Shown in pieces: positions 33,906 through 42,433 of a stretch of DNA of 64,000 nt (positions within the stretch are counted from its first letter, which is position 1; every line of letters begins with the position of its first letter). The position numbers and the translations under genes are program-made. Origin of the DNA: JAEUJM01 sp044221555 (GTDB taxonomy: Bacteria > Actinomycetota > Acidimicrobiia > Acidimicrobiales > DATDAH01). The DNA is taken from NCBI GenBank assembly GCA_044221555.1, contig JBGAOY010000020.1, positions 12,524-76,523 on the forward strand. The letters are read 5' to 3'. The notes under the pieces are model-generated. The model was given only the letters and a program-made list of their open reading frames with translations. It was not told the DNA's origin and made no database searches.

Positions 33906-34828
33906 GGCCCGCCACCGGTCGCGGCGATCTGCTCGAGCCAGCTGCGGATCTCACCCCGCAGGCGCTCGGGGCCGAGGACCTGGGCGTGATCCAGCATCCC
34001 GAGGATCCACGAACGGAATGCCGGGCGGTTCGACACCGCCAGGGCGATCACCACCGACCCGTCATCGCGGCGCTCCACCACCTCGGCGGCGGGGTGCTGC
34101 GCGAGCACCTTGGCCGCAAGGACCACGTCGACCCACAGCTCGGCGGTCACCACCTCGTCGTCACCGACCTGCTTCGGGTCGGCGGGGAAGGCCGCGACCG
34201 GGTCGAACTCCTGCGGTCTCACCCGCTCCACCGGGCCCACCTCGGTCACGGGGCCCACCATGCGGTCCACGCGGAAGAACCGGAATCCGTCACCGTCGGG
34301 GTACCAGCCCACCAGGTACCAGAAGCCCTCGCGGAGCAGCAGCGCCCACGGATCGACCAGGCGCGGCCGCCCCCCGTGGCTGAACCGCACCCGACGGTGC
34401 CCGGCGACCGCCCCGAACAGCGCCGGCAGCGCGTCGGGTGAGGCCACGACCGCCACGCGATCCTGCTCCCCCACCAGGCCACCCAGCTTCCACGCCGCCG
34501 ACTCCGCCCAGTTGCGACCGTCGAAGGCCACCGCGGTGGCGGCCAGGTTCAACGCCAGCTGGGCCTCGCCGGAGAGGCCGAGGTCGGGGAGGTAGTAGTC
34601 CTGCGAGCGGATCGTGTACGAGTCGTCCACCTGCACCACCGGGATGCCCTCGTCGACGAGGGTGCGCTTGTCCCGGAAGAACGCCCGCTCACCGCTGTCG
34701 CCCTCGGGGTAGGCGGTGGACGACTGACGGCCGAGCTCGGCGCGGATCTGGGTCTGCGTGAGCGGCTCGGGACTGTTGAGCAGCAGGAACAGCAGATCCG
34801 AGAGCCGCTCCAGGGGATCCGCCGCCAC
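33902..34828 (-). CDS. pafB: WYL-domain regulator PafB-like
   Basis: 308 residues: winged helix (LERLSDLLFLLLNSPEPLTQTQIRAEL...RAFFRDKRTLVDEGIPV), WYL domain (RRVRFSHGGRPRLVDPWALLLREGFWYLVGWYPDGDGFRFFRVDRM) and WCX domain. Upstream partner of pafC, with single-strand DNA proposed as signal in this family. Neighbouring SNF2, SWIM and exonuclease genes make a damage-response cluster likely; here it is not linked to pafA or proteasome genes as in mycobacteria. Confidence 0.9.
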   Translation of the reverse strand: MAADPLERLSDLLFLLLNSPEPLTQTQIRAELGRQSSTAYPEGDSGERAFFRDKRTLVDEGIPVVQVDDSYTIRSQDYYLPDLGLSGEAQLALNLAATAVAFDGRNWAESAAWKLGGLVGEQDRVAVVASPDALPALFGAVAGHRRVRFSHGGRPRLVDPWALLLREGFWYLVGWYPDGDGFRFFRVDRMVGPVTEVGPVERVRPQEFDPVAAFPADPKQVGDDEVVTAELWVDVVLAAKVLAQHPAAEVVERRDDGSVVIALAVSNRPAFRSWILGMLDHAQVLGPERLRGEIRSWLEQIAATGGGP

Positions 34829-34881
34829 GGGCGCGGATCGTAGGCGACCACGGGCCCGGCCCCGAGGACGGGGAACTGCGG

Positions 34882-35181
34882 CTACAGGCCCGGGTTCTGG
34901 TGGTTGGTGACCTCGCTCTCGATCACCTGTGCCGGGGGCGGGACCTGCACCGCGCCGAGCGCCGGGCCCAGACGGTCGGCCATGAACCGCTCCTGGTGCC
35001 CCTTCGACTCCCAGACCTCGCTCACCACCAGGCCGCCGTCCGCGGTCGGGCCCCCGGTGTGGGTGATCAGCCCGTCGGGCCAGTCACCGGTGCCGTCCCG
35101 GTTGATGCCCAGGTGGTCGTTCACCGCCCAGTACTGGTCCTCGGTGACTCCCTCGAACCGCAACACCACGCCGTAGGACAT
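34882..35181 (-). CDS. Small dimeric alpha/beta-barrel (ABM-like) protein
   Basis: 99 residues, strong ribosome site AAGGAGG upstream. YGVVLRFEGVTEDQYWAVNDHLGI and GLVVSEVWESKGHQERFMADRLGPAL follow the antibiotic-biosynthesis-monooxygenase/ferredoxin-like dimer pattern. No cofactor motif; could be an oxygenase-like or simply a conserved small protein. Confidence 0.7.
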   Translation of the reverse strand: MSYGVVLRFEGVTEDQYWAVNDHLGINRDGTGDWPDGLITHTGGPTADGGLVVSEVWESKGHQERFMADRLGPALGAVQVPPPAQVIESEVTNHQNPGL

Positions 35182-35248
35182 GTCGAGCCTCCTTCACCTT
35201 GATCTGTGCTCGCGCCCCATTCGCCCCACGGCCACGGCCGGATCACCG

Positions 35249-36748
35249 TCAAGTGTCGACGGTGACGGCGGCGCCACCGCGGCGGGGGTCGCCGGCGCCG
35301 TGCGCGTCGGGGACCACCGCGTGGGCGCCACCGAAGTACAGGTTGCGCTCGACCCACTCGTTGACCGGCCACCTCCGGCGCAGGGCGGCGAGCGACTCGG
35401 CCGGCCAGCCGGGCTCGACCTGCAGCACGCGGCCGTCCCAGTGGATCCGGGGGCTGCTGACCGCATCCTCCACCGACAGCCGGTGGTCCACCACCGCGCT
35501 CACCACCTGCACGATGGTGGTGCGGATCCGCTTGCTGCCGCCGCTGCCCACCGCCAGCCGGGGCCGGCCCCAGGGATCGAGCACGACGGTGGGCGACATC
35601 ATCGACGCCACCCGCTCACCCGGCGGGGCGGCGTGGAAGCCGTCGGGGTGCAGGTCGTCCTCGCCCAACATGTTGTTCAACATGATGCCGGTGCCCGGCA
35701 CCACGTAGCCGGAGCCCTCGCCGTTCGACGTGGTCATGGCCGCCACGTTGCCGTCGCGGTCGGCCACGCTCACGTGGGTGGTGCCCTGGCTCGACCGGCG
35801 ATGCCCGGCCAACCATCCGTCCACGCCGCCTGCGGCCCTGATGCGGTCGGTCTCGAGCATCGACTCGGTCAGCCCGATCAGGTGCGCCGGCGACCCGCGC
35901 TCGGGGAGGGTGCCACCGGCCTCCAGCAGGCCGAGCGTGACCGCCACGAGCGAGCCGCCGAACGACGGCGGCGGGTTGGTGAGCACGGGGTGGCCCCGGT
36001 ACTCCACCGCCAGCGGTTCGCGCTCCACCACCCGGTAGCCGTCCAGGTCGGCCTCGGTGACCAGGCCGCCGCCGGCGGCCATGTCCGCGGCGATGGCCTC
36101 GGCCAGCGCGCCCCGGTAGAAGGTGTGGCCGCGGTCGGCACCGAGGCGGCCGAGGAAGTCGGCGAGGTCGCGGTTGACCAGCCGGTCACCCTCCCGCAGG
36201 GGTGTGCCCCGGGGGGCGAACCACGCCAGGCTGGCCGGCGACTGCTCGAGGATCGGCCAGAGCAGGTCGACCAGGTACGCCGACATGGCCGTCACGACCA
36301 CGCCGTCCACGGCGAGGCCGAGCGCGGGCGCCAGCACGTCGGCCAGCGGCAGGCTGCCCAGCCGGTCGTGCACGTGCAGGTAGCCCGCCAGCGCCCCGGG
36401 CACCGCCACCGAACCCCGTCCCACGTTGAAGGTCTGATCGGAGCCCGGGAACGCCACCACCACTTCTTCGAAGTGGGGCTCGACCGCCGACGAGGGGCGG
36501 GAACGGCCCGGCGTGTCGACGAAGAAGTCGAACACCACGGACTCGCCCGCCGCGGTGTGGGCCAGGAGGAAGCCACCGCCACCGAGGCTGGTGAGCAGCG
36601 GCTCGGCCACTGCCGCGGCGAACCCCGCGGCCACGGCGGCGTCGTAGGCGTTGCCGCCCTGCGCCAGCACCGTGGCCGCCGCCTCGCACACCGCGGGGTG
36701 ACCGCCGGCGACCAGCCCCGGGGTCAACTCAGGTCCACAGGCGCTCAC
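35249..36748 (-). CDS. ggt: Gamma-glutamyltransferase family protein
   Basis: 499 residues from GTG 36748; TTG 36727, just after the ATPase stop, is an alternative that matches the family start TPGLVAGGHP. It is an Ntn-hydrolase precursor: GGNAYDAAVAAGFAAAVAEP, then the nucleophile in SSQGTTHVSVADRDGN, where the first Thr would become the new N-terminus of the small subunit, and MMSPTVVLDPWGRP, VGSGGSKRI. No signal peptide, so cytoplasmic like YwrD. Overlaps or abuts the second ArsA-like ATPase gene. Confidence 0.92.
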   Translation of the reverse strand: MSACGPELTPGLVAGGHPAVCEAAATVLAQGGNAYDAAVAAGFAAAVAEPLLTSLGGGGFLLAHTAAGESVVFDFFVDTPGRSRPSSAVEPHFEEVVVAFPGSDQTFNVGRGSVAVPGALAGYLHVHDRLGSLPLADVLAPALGLAVDGVVVTAMSAYLVDLLWPILEQSPASLAWFAPRGTPLREGDRLVNRDLADFLGRLGADRGHTFYRGALAEAIAADMAAGGGLVTEADLDGYRVVEREPLAVEYRGHPVLTNPPPSFGGSLVAVTLGLLEAGGTLPERGSPAHLIGLTESMLETDRIRAAGGVDGWLAGHRRSSQGTTHVSVADRDGNVAAMTTSNGEGSGYVVPGTGIMLNNMLGEDDLHPDGFHAAPPGERVASMMSPTVVLDPWGRPRLAVGSGGSKRIRTTIVQVVSAVVDHRLSVEDAVSSPRIHWDGRVLQVEPGWPAESLAALRRRWPVNEWVERNLYFGGAHAVVPDAHGAGDPRRGGAAVTVDT

Positions 36749-37913
36749 CGAGCTCGAGCAGGCCCCCCAGGTCGTGCACGTCGGATTCGAGGTAGGAGAC
36801 GGTGGCGACGAGCTGGGGCCGGGCACCGAGCACGGCGGCTTCCTCCGCCTCCCGGGTGGCCACCACCCGGTAGTTGACGAAGCTCTCGGCCACCTCGGTG
36901 AGCACCCGTTCCACCTGGTCGGCGTCGGCCACCCCGCCGATGCCCTCCTCCACCACTCGGGCGGCCAGCGCCGCGCTGTCGCGGCACACCTGCTCGGCCA
37001 TGGCCCCCGCGTCGGCGTCGACGAGGAACGGGGGCAGCACCTTGTTGAGCACGAGGGCCCCGAGGTGCAGATCGCGCTCCGACAGCGCCTCGATGAAGAA
37101 CTCGGCCTCACGGGCGGGCGCCGAGTCGAGGGTGCTGACCACCACGAAGGTGGTGCACCGGTCGGCCAGGGTGCGCTCGATCGAGCGCGCCCGCTCGACG
37201 AAGCCGTCGTACATGGTCTGGAACAGGATGAAGAAGTCGGCGATGTCGGCCAGGAACTGCGAGCCCAGGATCCGATCGGCGATCGAGTAGAACGGCTTCG
37301 ACGCGGCGTTGAGCAGCCGCGACCGGTAGGGGGCGGTGAGCCAGCGCAGCAGCCGGCTGCTGAAGAAGTCGGCCATGCGCTCGGGCGCCTCGAGGAAGTC
37401 GATGGCGTTCCGGGTGGGCGGGGTGTCGACGATGATCAGGTCGTAGCGGCCCGACACGTGGATCTCGTAGAGCCGCTCCATGGCGATGTAGTCGTGGCTC
37501 TGGACGAACTTGCCGGTGATGTTCTGGTAGAGCGGGTTGGCCAGGATGGCCTGGCGGGTCTCGTCGTCGGGGGCGTAGCGGTTCACCAGGTCGTCCCACG
37601 AGGCCTTCATGTCGAGCATCGCCACCCACAGCTCGCCCCGCGGCTCCACGCCGGCCTCGGCGAACGCGGCGGCGGGCACCTGGGTCTCGACGTTGCCGAA
37701 CCGCTCGAGACCGAGCGCACTGGCCAGCCGGCGGGCCGGGTCGACCGTGAGCACCAGCACCTTGCCCCCGAGGTGCACCGCGGCCATGGCCCCGGCCGCC
37801 GCCGCGGTGGTGGTCTTGCCCACGCCGCCCGAACCACAGGTGACGACGATCTCGCGGGTGGCCAGCAGCTGCGCGAACGTGGTCGGCGGCGGGGGGAGGT
37901 TCGAGTTGGCCAT
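36729..37913 (-). CDS. ArsA/GET3-like ATPase, second subunit (Rv3680/BagB-like)
   Basis: 394 residues from ATG 37913. Deviant Walker A CGSGGVGKTTTAAAAG, VLTVDPARRLASALG and switch motif LIIVDTPPTRNAIDFLEAP are those of anion-transporting ATPase relatives. Follows its paralogue after 4 bp, the order seen for Rv3679-Rv3680 in M. tuberculosis, which form a complex linked to carbon-source and envelope stress. No arsenic genes nearby, so arsenite export is unlikely. Confidence 0.88.
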   Translation of the reverse strand: MANSNLPPPPTTFAQLLATREIVVTCGSGGVGKTTTAAAAGAMAAVHLGGKVLVLTVDPARRLASALGLERFGNVETQVPAAAFAEAGVEPRGELWVAMLDMKASWDDLVNRYAPDDETRQAILANPLYQNITGKFVQSHDYIAMERLYEIHVSGRYDLIIVDTPPTRNAIDFLEAPERMADFFSSRLLRWLTAPYRSRLLNAASKPFYSIADRILGSQFLADIADFFILFQTMYDGFVERARSIERTLADRCTTFVVVSTLDSAPAREAEFFIEALSERDLHLGALVLNKVLPPFLVDADAGAMAEQVCRDSAALAARVVEEGIGGVADADQVERVLTEVAESFVNYRVVATREAEEAAVLGARPQLVATVSYLESDVHDLGGLLELGERLWT

Positions 37914-37917
37914 GGCT

Positions 37918-38877
37918 CTAGAACCCCAACTCGGCGGCGAGGGCGTCGGCCACCTGGTGGGTTGCCCGCGAGCCGTGGCTCCGGGTGAACAGCTCGGGCA
38001 CGTAGACCAGCGGGATGTCGCCCGGCAGCCCGAGGCGCAGCCGCTCGAGGTGCTCGGCCCGGGTACGGCGCAGGGTGACGGCCAGGCGGGCGGCGTCGAA
38101 CAGCGGCTGGGTGGGGTGACCGACGAGGGCGTCGAGGCGCTCGCGGGCCTCGGGCACGGCCAGGGCCTCGAACACCTCCTCCTCACCGCGGCCGAACAGC
38201 TCCGGCAGCACCCGGTTGACCGCCACCGCGGCGATGTCCACCCGCGTCTCGGTGCGGATCCGCTCGGCCAGCTCGAGGGTCTCGCTGACCGGCATCTCCT
38301 CGGGGGCCGACACGATGACCGCACCGGTGGTGGCGGGATCGTCGAGGATCTCGGAGAGCCATCCCGTCTGCTCCCGCACCAGGCCCACCTTCACCAACTC
38401 GCCGATGGCCTGGGGCGCCGACAGCTGCGACACCACGTGCCCGCTGGCGGCGGCGTCGGCGATGACGAGGTCGTAGTGCTGCTCGCGCACCTCCCACGCC
38501 ACCTTGCCCACGGTGAGGATCTCCTTCACGCCGGGCGCGGCGTTGGCCACGAAGTCGAGGGTGTGGGCGAGCGGGCCGATCTTGGCCAGCAGCGGCACCC
38601 TGATCTGCAGTCGCAGGTACTCCTTGAGCGACTCCTCGGTGTCCATCGACATCGCGAAGAGGCCGGGCTGCACCTCGATCGGCTGGAAGCTGGTCTCGTC
38701 GGACCCGAAGAAGTCGGCGAGGTTGCCCTTGGCGTCGAACTCGCAGACGAGAGTGCGTTTGCCCTGCTTGGCGGCCAGCACCCCCAGCGCCGACGCGACG
38801 GTGGTCTTGCCCACGCCACCCTTGCCGGTGACGAACAGCAGGCGCCGGTCGAGCAGCGGCACCGCGGACGCGGCCAC
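37918..38877 (-). CDS. ArsA/GET3-like ATPase, first subunit (Rv3679/BagA-like)
   Basis: 319 residues from GTG 38877. Walker A VTGKGGVGKTTVASALG, LVCEFDAKGNLADFFG and the switch LVIADAAASGHVVSQL; the last replaces the DTPPT of its partner, so the two subunits differ at the ATPase site. Starts 8 bp after the DUF3107 stop, so DUF3107-BagA-BagB-GGT look like one transcript. Confidence 0.88.
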   Translation of the reverse strand: MAASAVPLLDRRLLFVTGKGGVGKTTVASALGVLAAKQGKRTLVCEFDAKGNLADFFGSDETSFQPIEVQPGLFAMSMDTEESLKEYLRLQIRVPLLAKIGPLAHTLDFVANAAPGVKEILTVGKVAWEVREQHYDLVIADAAASGHVVSQLSAPQAIGELVKVGLVREQTGWLSEILDDPATTGAVIVSAPEEMPVSETLELAERIRTETRVDIAAVAVNRVLPELFGRGEEEVFEALAVPEARERLDALVGHPTQPLFDAARLAVTLRRTRAEHLERLRLGLPGDIPLVYVPELFTRSHGSRATHQVADALAAELGF

Positions 38878-38885
38878 GGTCGGCG

Positions 38886-39122
38886 TCAGCCGGCCCCGAA
38901 GCCGATCCGCCGCTCGTCCTCGGGGCTCCCGATCTCGATGTAGGCCACCTTGCCCGCGGGGATGGCGACCTGGCGGCCACGCTTGTCGGTGAGCCACAGC
39001 ACGCCCGACTCCTTCGCCAGTGCCGCTTCGATCTCGGTGTGGAGGGTGCTGCGGTCGACGTCGTCGCCCATGTCGAGATCGATCTCTTTGGGGCTGTAGG
39101 TCACGCCGATGCGAACGTCCAT
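38886..39122 (-). CDS. DUF3107 small protein
   Basis: 78 residues: VRIGVTYSPKEIDLDMGDD...LTDKRGRQVAIPAGKVAYIEIG. This matches the conserved actinobacterial family DUF3107 (M. tuberculosis Rv3208A/TB9.4). AGGAAG lies 5 bases before the ATG. Function unknown. Start of the run into the two ATPases. Confidence 0.85.
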   Translation of the reverse strand: MDVRIGVTYSPKEIDLDMGDDVDRSTLHTEIEAALAKESGVLWLTDKRGRQVAIPAGKVAYIEIGSPEDERRIGFGAG

Positions 39123-39199
39123 GGTCTTCCTCTGTCTGCGGGGTCTTGTCGGTGCCGATCCAGCGATCTGCCTGCCGATGGTAGGCGGCAGTCGCCCGG

Positions 39200-40357
39200 T
39201 CAGACGATCTTCAGCTCGGGGTGGCGTCGCTTGGTGGGGGCCAGGTCGACCGCGATGGTGCGGGCCATGCGGGCGAACACCGCACCCGCCTCGCTCTCGG
39301 GGTCGACCGCGGCGATGGGGTGGCCGTCGTCGCCGCCGGCCCGCAGCTCGGGCACCAGCGGCACCTGGCCGATGAGGGGCACGCCGAGCCGCTCGGCCAG
39401 CTCCTGGCCCCCGCCGGCGCCGAAGAGCTCGTAGCGCTTGTCGTCGTCGCCGGTGAACCACGACAGGTTCTCGATCACGCCCTTCACCTCGAGGCCCACC
39501 TTCTGGGCCATGAACGCCGCCCGCTGGGCCACCCGCTCGGCGGCGGGTTGGGGCGTGGTGACCACGTAGACCTCGCTCTGGGGCAGGAAGCCCGCCAGCG
39601 AGATCGAGATGTCGCCCGTCCCGGGGGGCAGGTCGACCACCAGGAAGTCGGGGTCACCCCAGTACACGTCGGTGAGGAACTGCTCGAGGGCCTTGTGGAG
39701 CATGGGCCCCCGCCAGATCACCGGTTGGTCCTCGTCGGCGAAGAACCCCATGGAGATGCAGGCCACGCCGTTGGCCCGGGGCGGGACGAGCATCTCGTCG
39801 ATGAGCGTGGGCGGCCGGTGGATCCCGAGCATGCGGGGAATGGAGAAGCCCCACACGTCGGCGTCGACGATGGCGGTGCGGTGGCCCTGGGCCGCGAGCG
39901 CCACGGCCAGGTTGGTGCTCACCGACGATTTGCCCACCCCGCCCTTGCCCGACGCGATCAGCAGCGCGCGGGTGCGGGAGCCGGGCTGGGCGAAGGGGAT
40001 GGCCCGGCCCTCGGCGTGGCCGTGCGCCGCGGTGCTGCCGGCGGTGGCGTGGGGGTCGCCCAACAGCCGCTGGCGCAGCGCCAGGCGCTCGTCGTCGGTC
40101 AGCACCGAGAACTCGATGTCGATGGCGGTGATGCCCTCCACCGCACCGACCGCGTCGGTGATGCGCTGGGCCAACTCCGGCGCGGTGGGGTTCTCGGGGG
40201 TGGTGAGGGCGACGACGGCATGCACGCGGCCGCCGTCGACGGCCACGCCCCGTACCAGCCCGAGGTCGGCGAGGGTGCGCTCGAGCTCGGGCTCGAGCAC
40301 CTGATCGACGGCCTCCTGGACCGCGCGCGAGGTTTCTGACGTCCGGGCGTCGGGCAT
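39200..40357 (-). CDS. mrp: Mrp/ApbC-type Fe-S cluster carrier ATPase
   Basis: 385 residues from ATG 40357 (GGAGG with 9-base gap); an in-frame ATG at 40414 lies inside the operator and is less likely. N-terminal MIP18/DUF59 domain (LEPELERTLADLGLVRGVAVDGGRVHAV), Walker A IASGKGGVGKSSVSTNLA, and DFLVVDLPPGTGDISISL. The usual CxxC bridging motif near the C-terminus is absent: ENLSWFTGDDDKRYELFG stands where others have ENMSxFxCPxC. Divergent from sufR and near a cysteine desulfurase. Confidence 0.92.
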   Translation of the reverse strand: MPDARTSETSRAVQEAVDQVLEPELERTLADLGLVRGVAVDGGRVHAVVALTTPENPTAPELAQRITDAVGAVEGITAIDIEFSVLTDDERLALRQRLLGDPHATAGSTAAHGHAEGRAIPFAQPGSRTRALLIASGKGGVGKSSVSTNLAVALAAQGHRTAIVDADVWGFSIPRMLGIHRPPTLIDEMLVPPRANGVACISMGFFADEDQPVIWRGPMLHKALEQFLTDVYWGDPDFLVVDLPPGTGDISISLAGFLPQSEVYVVTTPQPAAERVAQRAAFMAQKVGLEVKGVIENLSWFTGDDDKRYELFGAGGGQELAERLGVPLIGQVPLVPELRAGGDDGHPIAAVDPESEAGAVFARMARTIAVDLAPTKRRHPELKIV

Positions 40358-40412
40358 GGCGCGACGCCTCCGGGCGCCGGCGTAGGTGGGGGGAGCGGAG
40401 TCGGGGGATTTC

Positions 40413-40433
40413 ACCTACGCGGATAGGTAGAAT
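40413..40433 (+). promoter_or_regulatory. sufR promoter with overlapping operator
   Basis: ACCTA-CGCGGA-TAGGT (40413-40428) is a perfect 5-bp inverted repeat; its last base is the first of the -10 TAGAAT (40428-40433). GTG 40440 is 6 bases on, so the transcript is leaderless. A bound regulator would block the -10, fitting autorepression, and the site also lies upstream of mrp. Confidence 0.6.
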
Positions 40434-40439
40434 ACCGAG

Positions 40440-41159
40440 GTGGACGGCCCAGCCCTCACCGCCACCGAGTTCGCCTCGGCGGTCACGGCGATCACCTCGG
40501 CCTTCGGCGACCCCACCCGGCGCGACATCTACCTGTTCGCCCGTGAGCGCGACCTGGGCGTCACCGCGTCCGAGGTGGCGCAGCGCTTCGAGTTGCACGC
40601 CAACGTGGCCCGGCACCACCTCGACAAGCTGGCGAGCGGCGGCTACCTCGAGGTCGCGGTGGCCCGCAGCGAGTCGGGCGGTGCCGGGCGGCCCTCCAAG
40701 CACTACCGGGTCACCAGCGACGCCATGCCGCTCGAGATGCCGGTGCGCCACGACGACGTGCTGGTCACCCTGCTCGGTCGCGCCCTCGAGTTGCTCGGGC
40801 CGGTGCAGGCCCAGCAGATGGCCGAGGAGGTGGGCATCGAGTACGGGCGCACCATGGCCTCGTCGATGAGCGCCGCCGGCGAGCCCCCGCGGTCGTTCCG
40901 CACCGCGCTGCACTCGGTGGCCGATGCCCTCACCGCCCACGGCTTCGCCACCCGGGCCGAGGCCCGCGACGGCAAGCTGCGGCTGGTCTCCGAGCACTGC
41001 CCCTTCGGCGACGCCGCGGTCGAGCACCCCGTGATCTGCGCGGTCGACCGGGGGATGGTCAAGGGGATGCTCGGCGCTCTCTACGGCGACACCACCCCGG
41101 CCACCGAGGCGTCGCTGCCCATGGGCGACGAGCGCTGCGTCACCGCCGTCCCCGAGTGA
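40440..41159 (+). CDS. sufR: SufR-like ArsR-family Fe-S sensing regulator
   Basis: 239 residues. Winged helix GDPTRRDIYLFARERDLGVTASEVAQRFELHANVARHHLDKLASGGYLEV, long C-terminal region with Cys in EHCPFGDAAVEHPVICAVDRG and DERCVTAVPE, spaced like the cluster ligands of SufR. Seven genes of a suf operon are not here; instead it stands between mrp and a cysteine desulfurase gene, both Fe-S functions. Autoregulation through the overlapping dyad is inferred. Confidence 0.85.
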   Translation: MDGPALTATEFASAVTAITSAFGDPTRRDIYLFARERDLGVTASEVAQRFELHANVARHHLDKLASGGYLEVAVARSESGGAGRPSKHYRVTSDAMPLEMPVRHDDVLVTLLGRALELLGPVQAQQMAEEVGIEYGRTMASSMSAAGEPPRSFRTALHSVADALTAHGFATRAEARDGKLRLVSEHCPFGDAAVEHPVICAVDRGMVKGMLGALYGDTTPATEASLPMGDERCVTAVPE

Positions 41160-41177
41160 CCTGGTGCGCCCCGGGCG

Positions 41178-42302
41178 ATGACCCGTTCGTACCTGGACCA
41201 CGCCTCCACGTCGCCGCCGCGGCCGGCGGTGATCGAGGCCATGACGACCTGGCTGTCCGCGCCCGCGGGCGACCCTGGGCGCATCCACACCGAGGGGCTG
41301 ACCGCCAGGGTGGCGGTCGAGACCGCCCGCGAAGAGGTCGCCACGTTGTTCGGTGCACGCTCCCGAGAAGTGGTGTTCACGAGTGGGGCCACCGAAGCCA
41401 TTGCCACCGCCGTCTGGGGCGCCGCCGAGCGGGGCCCCCATCAGGTGGTGCCCGCGGTGGAGCACTCCGCCGTTCGTGAGACGGCAGCACGAGCCGGCGA
41501 GGTGACCGTCATCGGGGTCGACGGCATGGGCCGGATCGACGCCGACGAGGTCCTGGCCGCGATCCGCCCCGACACGGCGCTCGTGCACGTCCAGTGGGCC
41601 AACCACGAGGTCGGGACCACCCAGCCGGTGGCCGAGGTCGTCACCGCGTGCCGCGAGCGGGGCGTGCTGGTGCACGTCGATGCCGCCCAGGCCAACGGTC
41701 ACCTGCCCATCGCGTTCGACGACCTCGGCGCCGACCTGCTGTCGGTCAGCGCCCACAAGTTCGGTGGGCCGCCCGGCATCGGCGCGCTGCTCGTACGCCG
41801 AGGGCTGCGCCTCCGACCGCTGTTGCTGGGCGGCGACCAGGAGCGCGCGAGACGAGCAGGGCTGGAGAACGTCCCCGCCATCGCCGGGTTCGGTGCCGCC
41901 GCGGCGGCGCTGGCCGACGGAGCGCTGGATGCCGAGGCCGCCACGGCCCGCCGCCTCACCGACCGTGTGCTCGCCACGGTCCCCGACCTGGGCGGCGTGC
42001 GGGCCTACGGCGACCCCGTCGACCGAGCACCACACCTGGTGTGCCTGGGCATCGACGGCATCGAGCCGCAGGCGGTGCTGCTGGGCCTCGATCGCGCCGG
42101 CGTCGCCGCCCACTCGGGCAGCGCTTGTTCCTCCGAGTCGCTCGAGCCCTCCCCCGTCCTCGAGGCGATGGGCGTCGACGCGCACCGCTCCCTGCGCATC
42201 TCCGTGGGTTGGAACACCACCGACGCCGACATCGACACCCTCCTCACCGCCCTCCCGAAGGTCCTCGCCGACCTCCGGGCGTTGGGCGCGCCGCCGCGCT
42301 GA
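41178..42302 (+). CDS. Cysteine desulfurase (NifS/IscS type)
   Basis: 374 residues, PLP-dependent class V aminotransferase fold. PLP lysine in LLSVSAHKFGGPPGIG, His in VEHSAVRET, and the sulfur-accepting Cys in AHSGSACSSESLEPSPVLEAMG. It supplies persulfide for Fe-S clusters or tRNA thiolation. Starts 18 bp after sufR, so co-transcribed. Slightly shorter than E. coli IscS; no scaffold gene follows. Confidence 0.93.
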   Translation: MTRSYLDHASTSPPRPAVIEAMTTWLSAPAGDPGRIHTEGLTARVAVETAREEVATLFGARSREVVFTSGATEAIATAVWGAAERGPHQVVPAVEHSAVRETAARAGEVTVIGVDGMGRIDADEVLAAIRPDTALVHVQWANHEVGTTQPVAEVVTACRERGVLVHVDAAQANGHLPIAFDDLGADLLSVSAHKFGGPPGIGALLVRRGLRLRPLLLGGDQERARRAGLENVPAIAGFGAAAAALADGALDAEAATARRLTDRVLATVPDLGGVRAYGDPVDRAPHLVCLGIDGIEPQAVLLGLDRAGVAAHSGSACSSESLEPSPVLEAMGVDAHRSLRISVGWNTTDADIDTLLTALPKVLADLRALGAPPR

Positions 42303-42305
42303 CGT

Positions 42306-42355
42306 TCTCGGAAGCGTGAAACCGCCGGTGGCGGCCTGACGCCTCCCAGAAACTG
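42306..42355 (+). repeat. Interspersed palindromic repeat, copy 1
   Basis: GGAAGCG, then ACCGCCGGTGGCGG, then GCCTCCCAGAA. A GC hairpin bounded by GGAAG and CTCC. Resembles copies 2 and 3 at 43375 and 43451. Confidence 0.55.
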
Positions 42356-42433
42356 ACCCGCCTCAGAGCGCAACACCCGGGTCGGCACGGCCGCCCTCAG
42401 CAAACTGTCAGACCCTTTCGGTGTACTTGATGC

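Noticed and set aside
36729..38877. Arsenite export system
   Set aside because: The ATPases resemble Rv3679-Rv3680; no arsB, arsR-type arsenic sensor or arsC lies nearby, and the ArsR-fold protein at 40440 is SufR-like.
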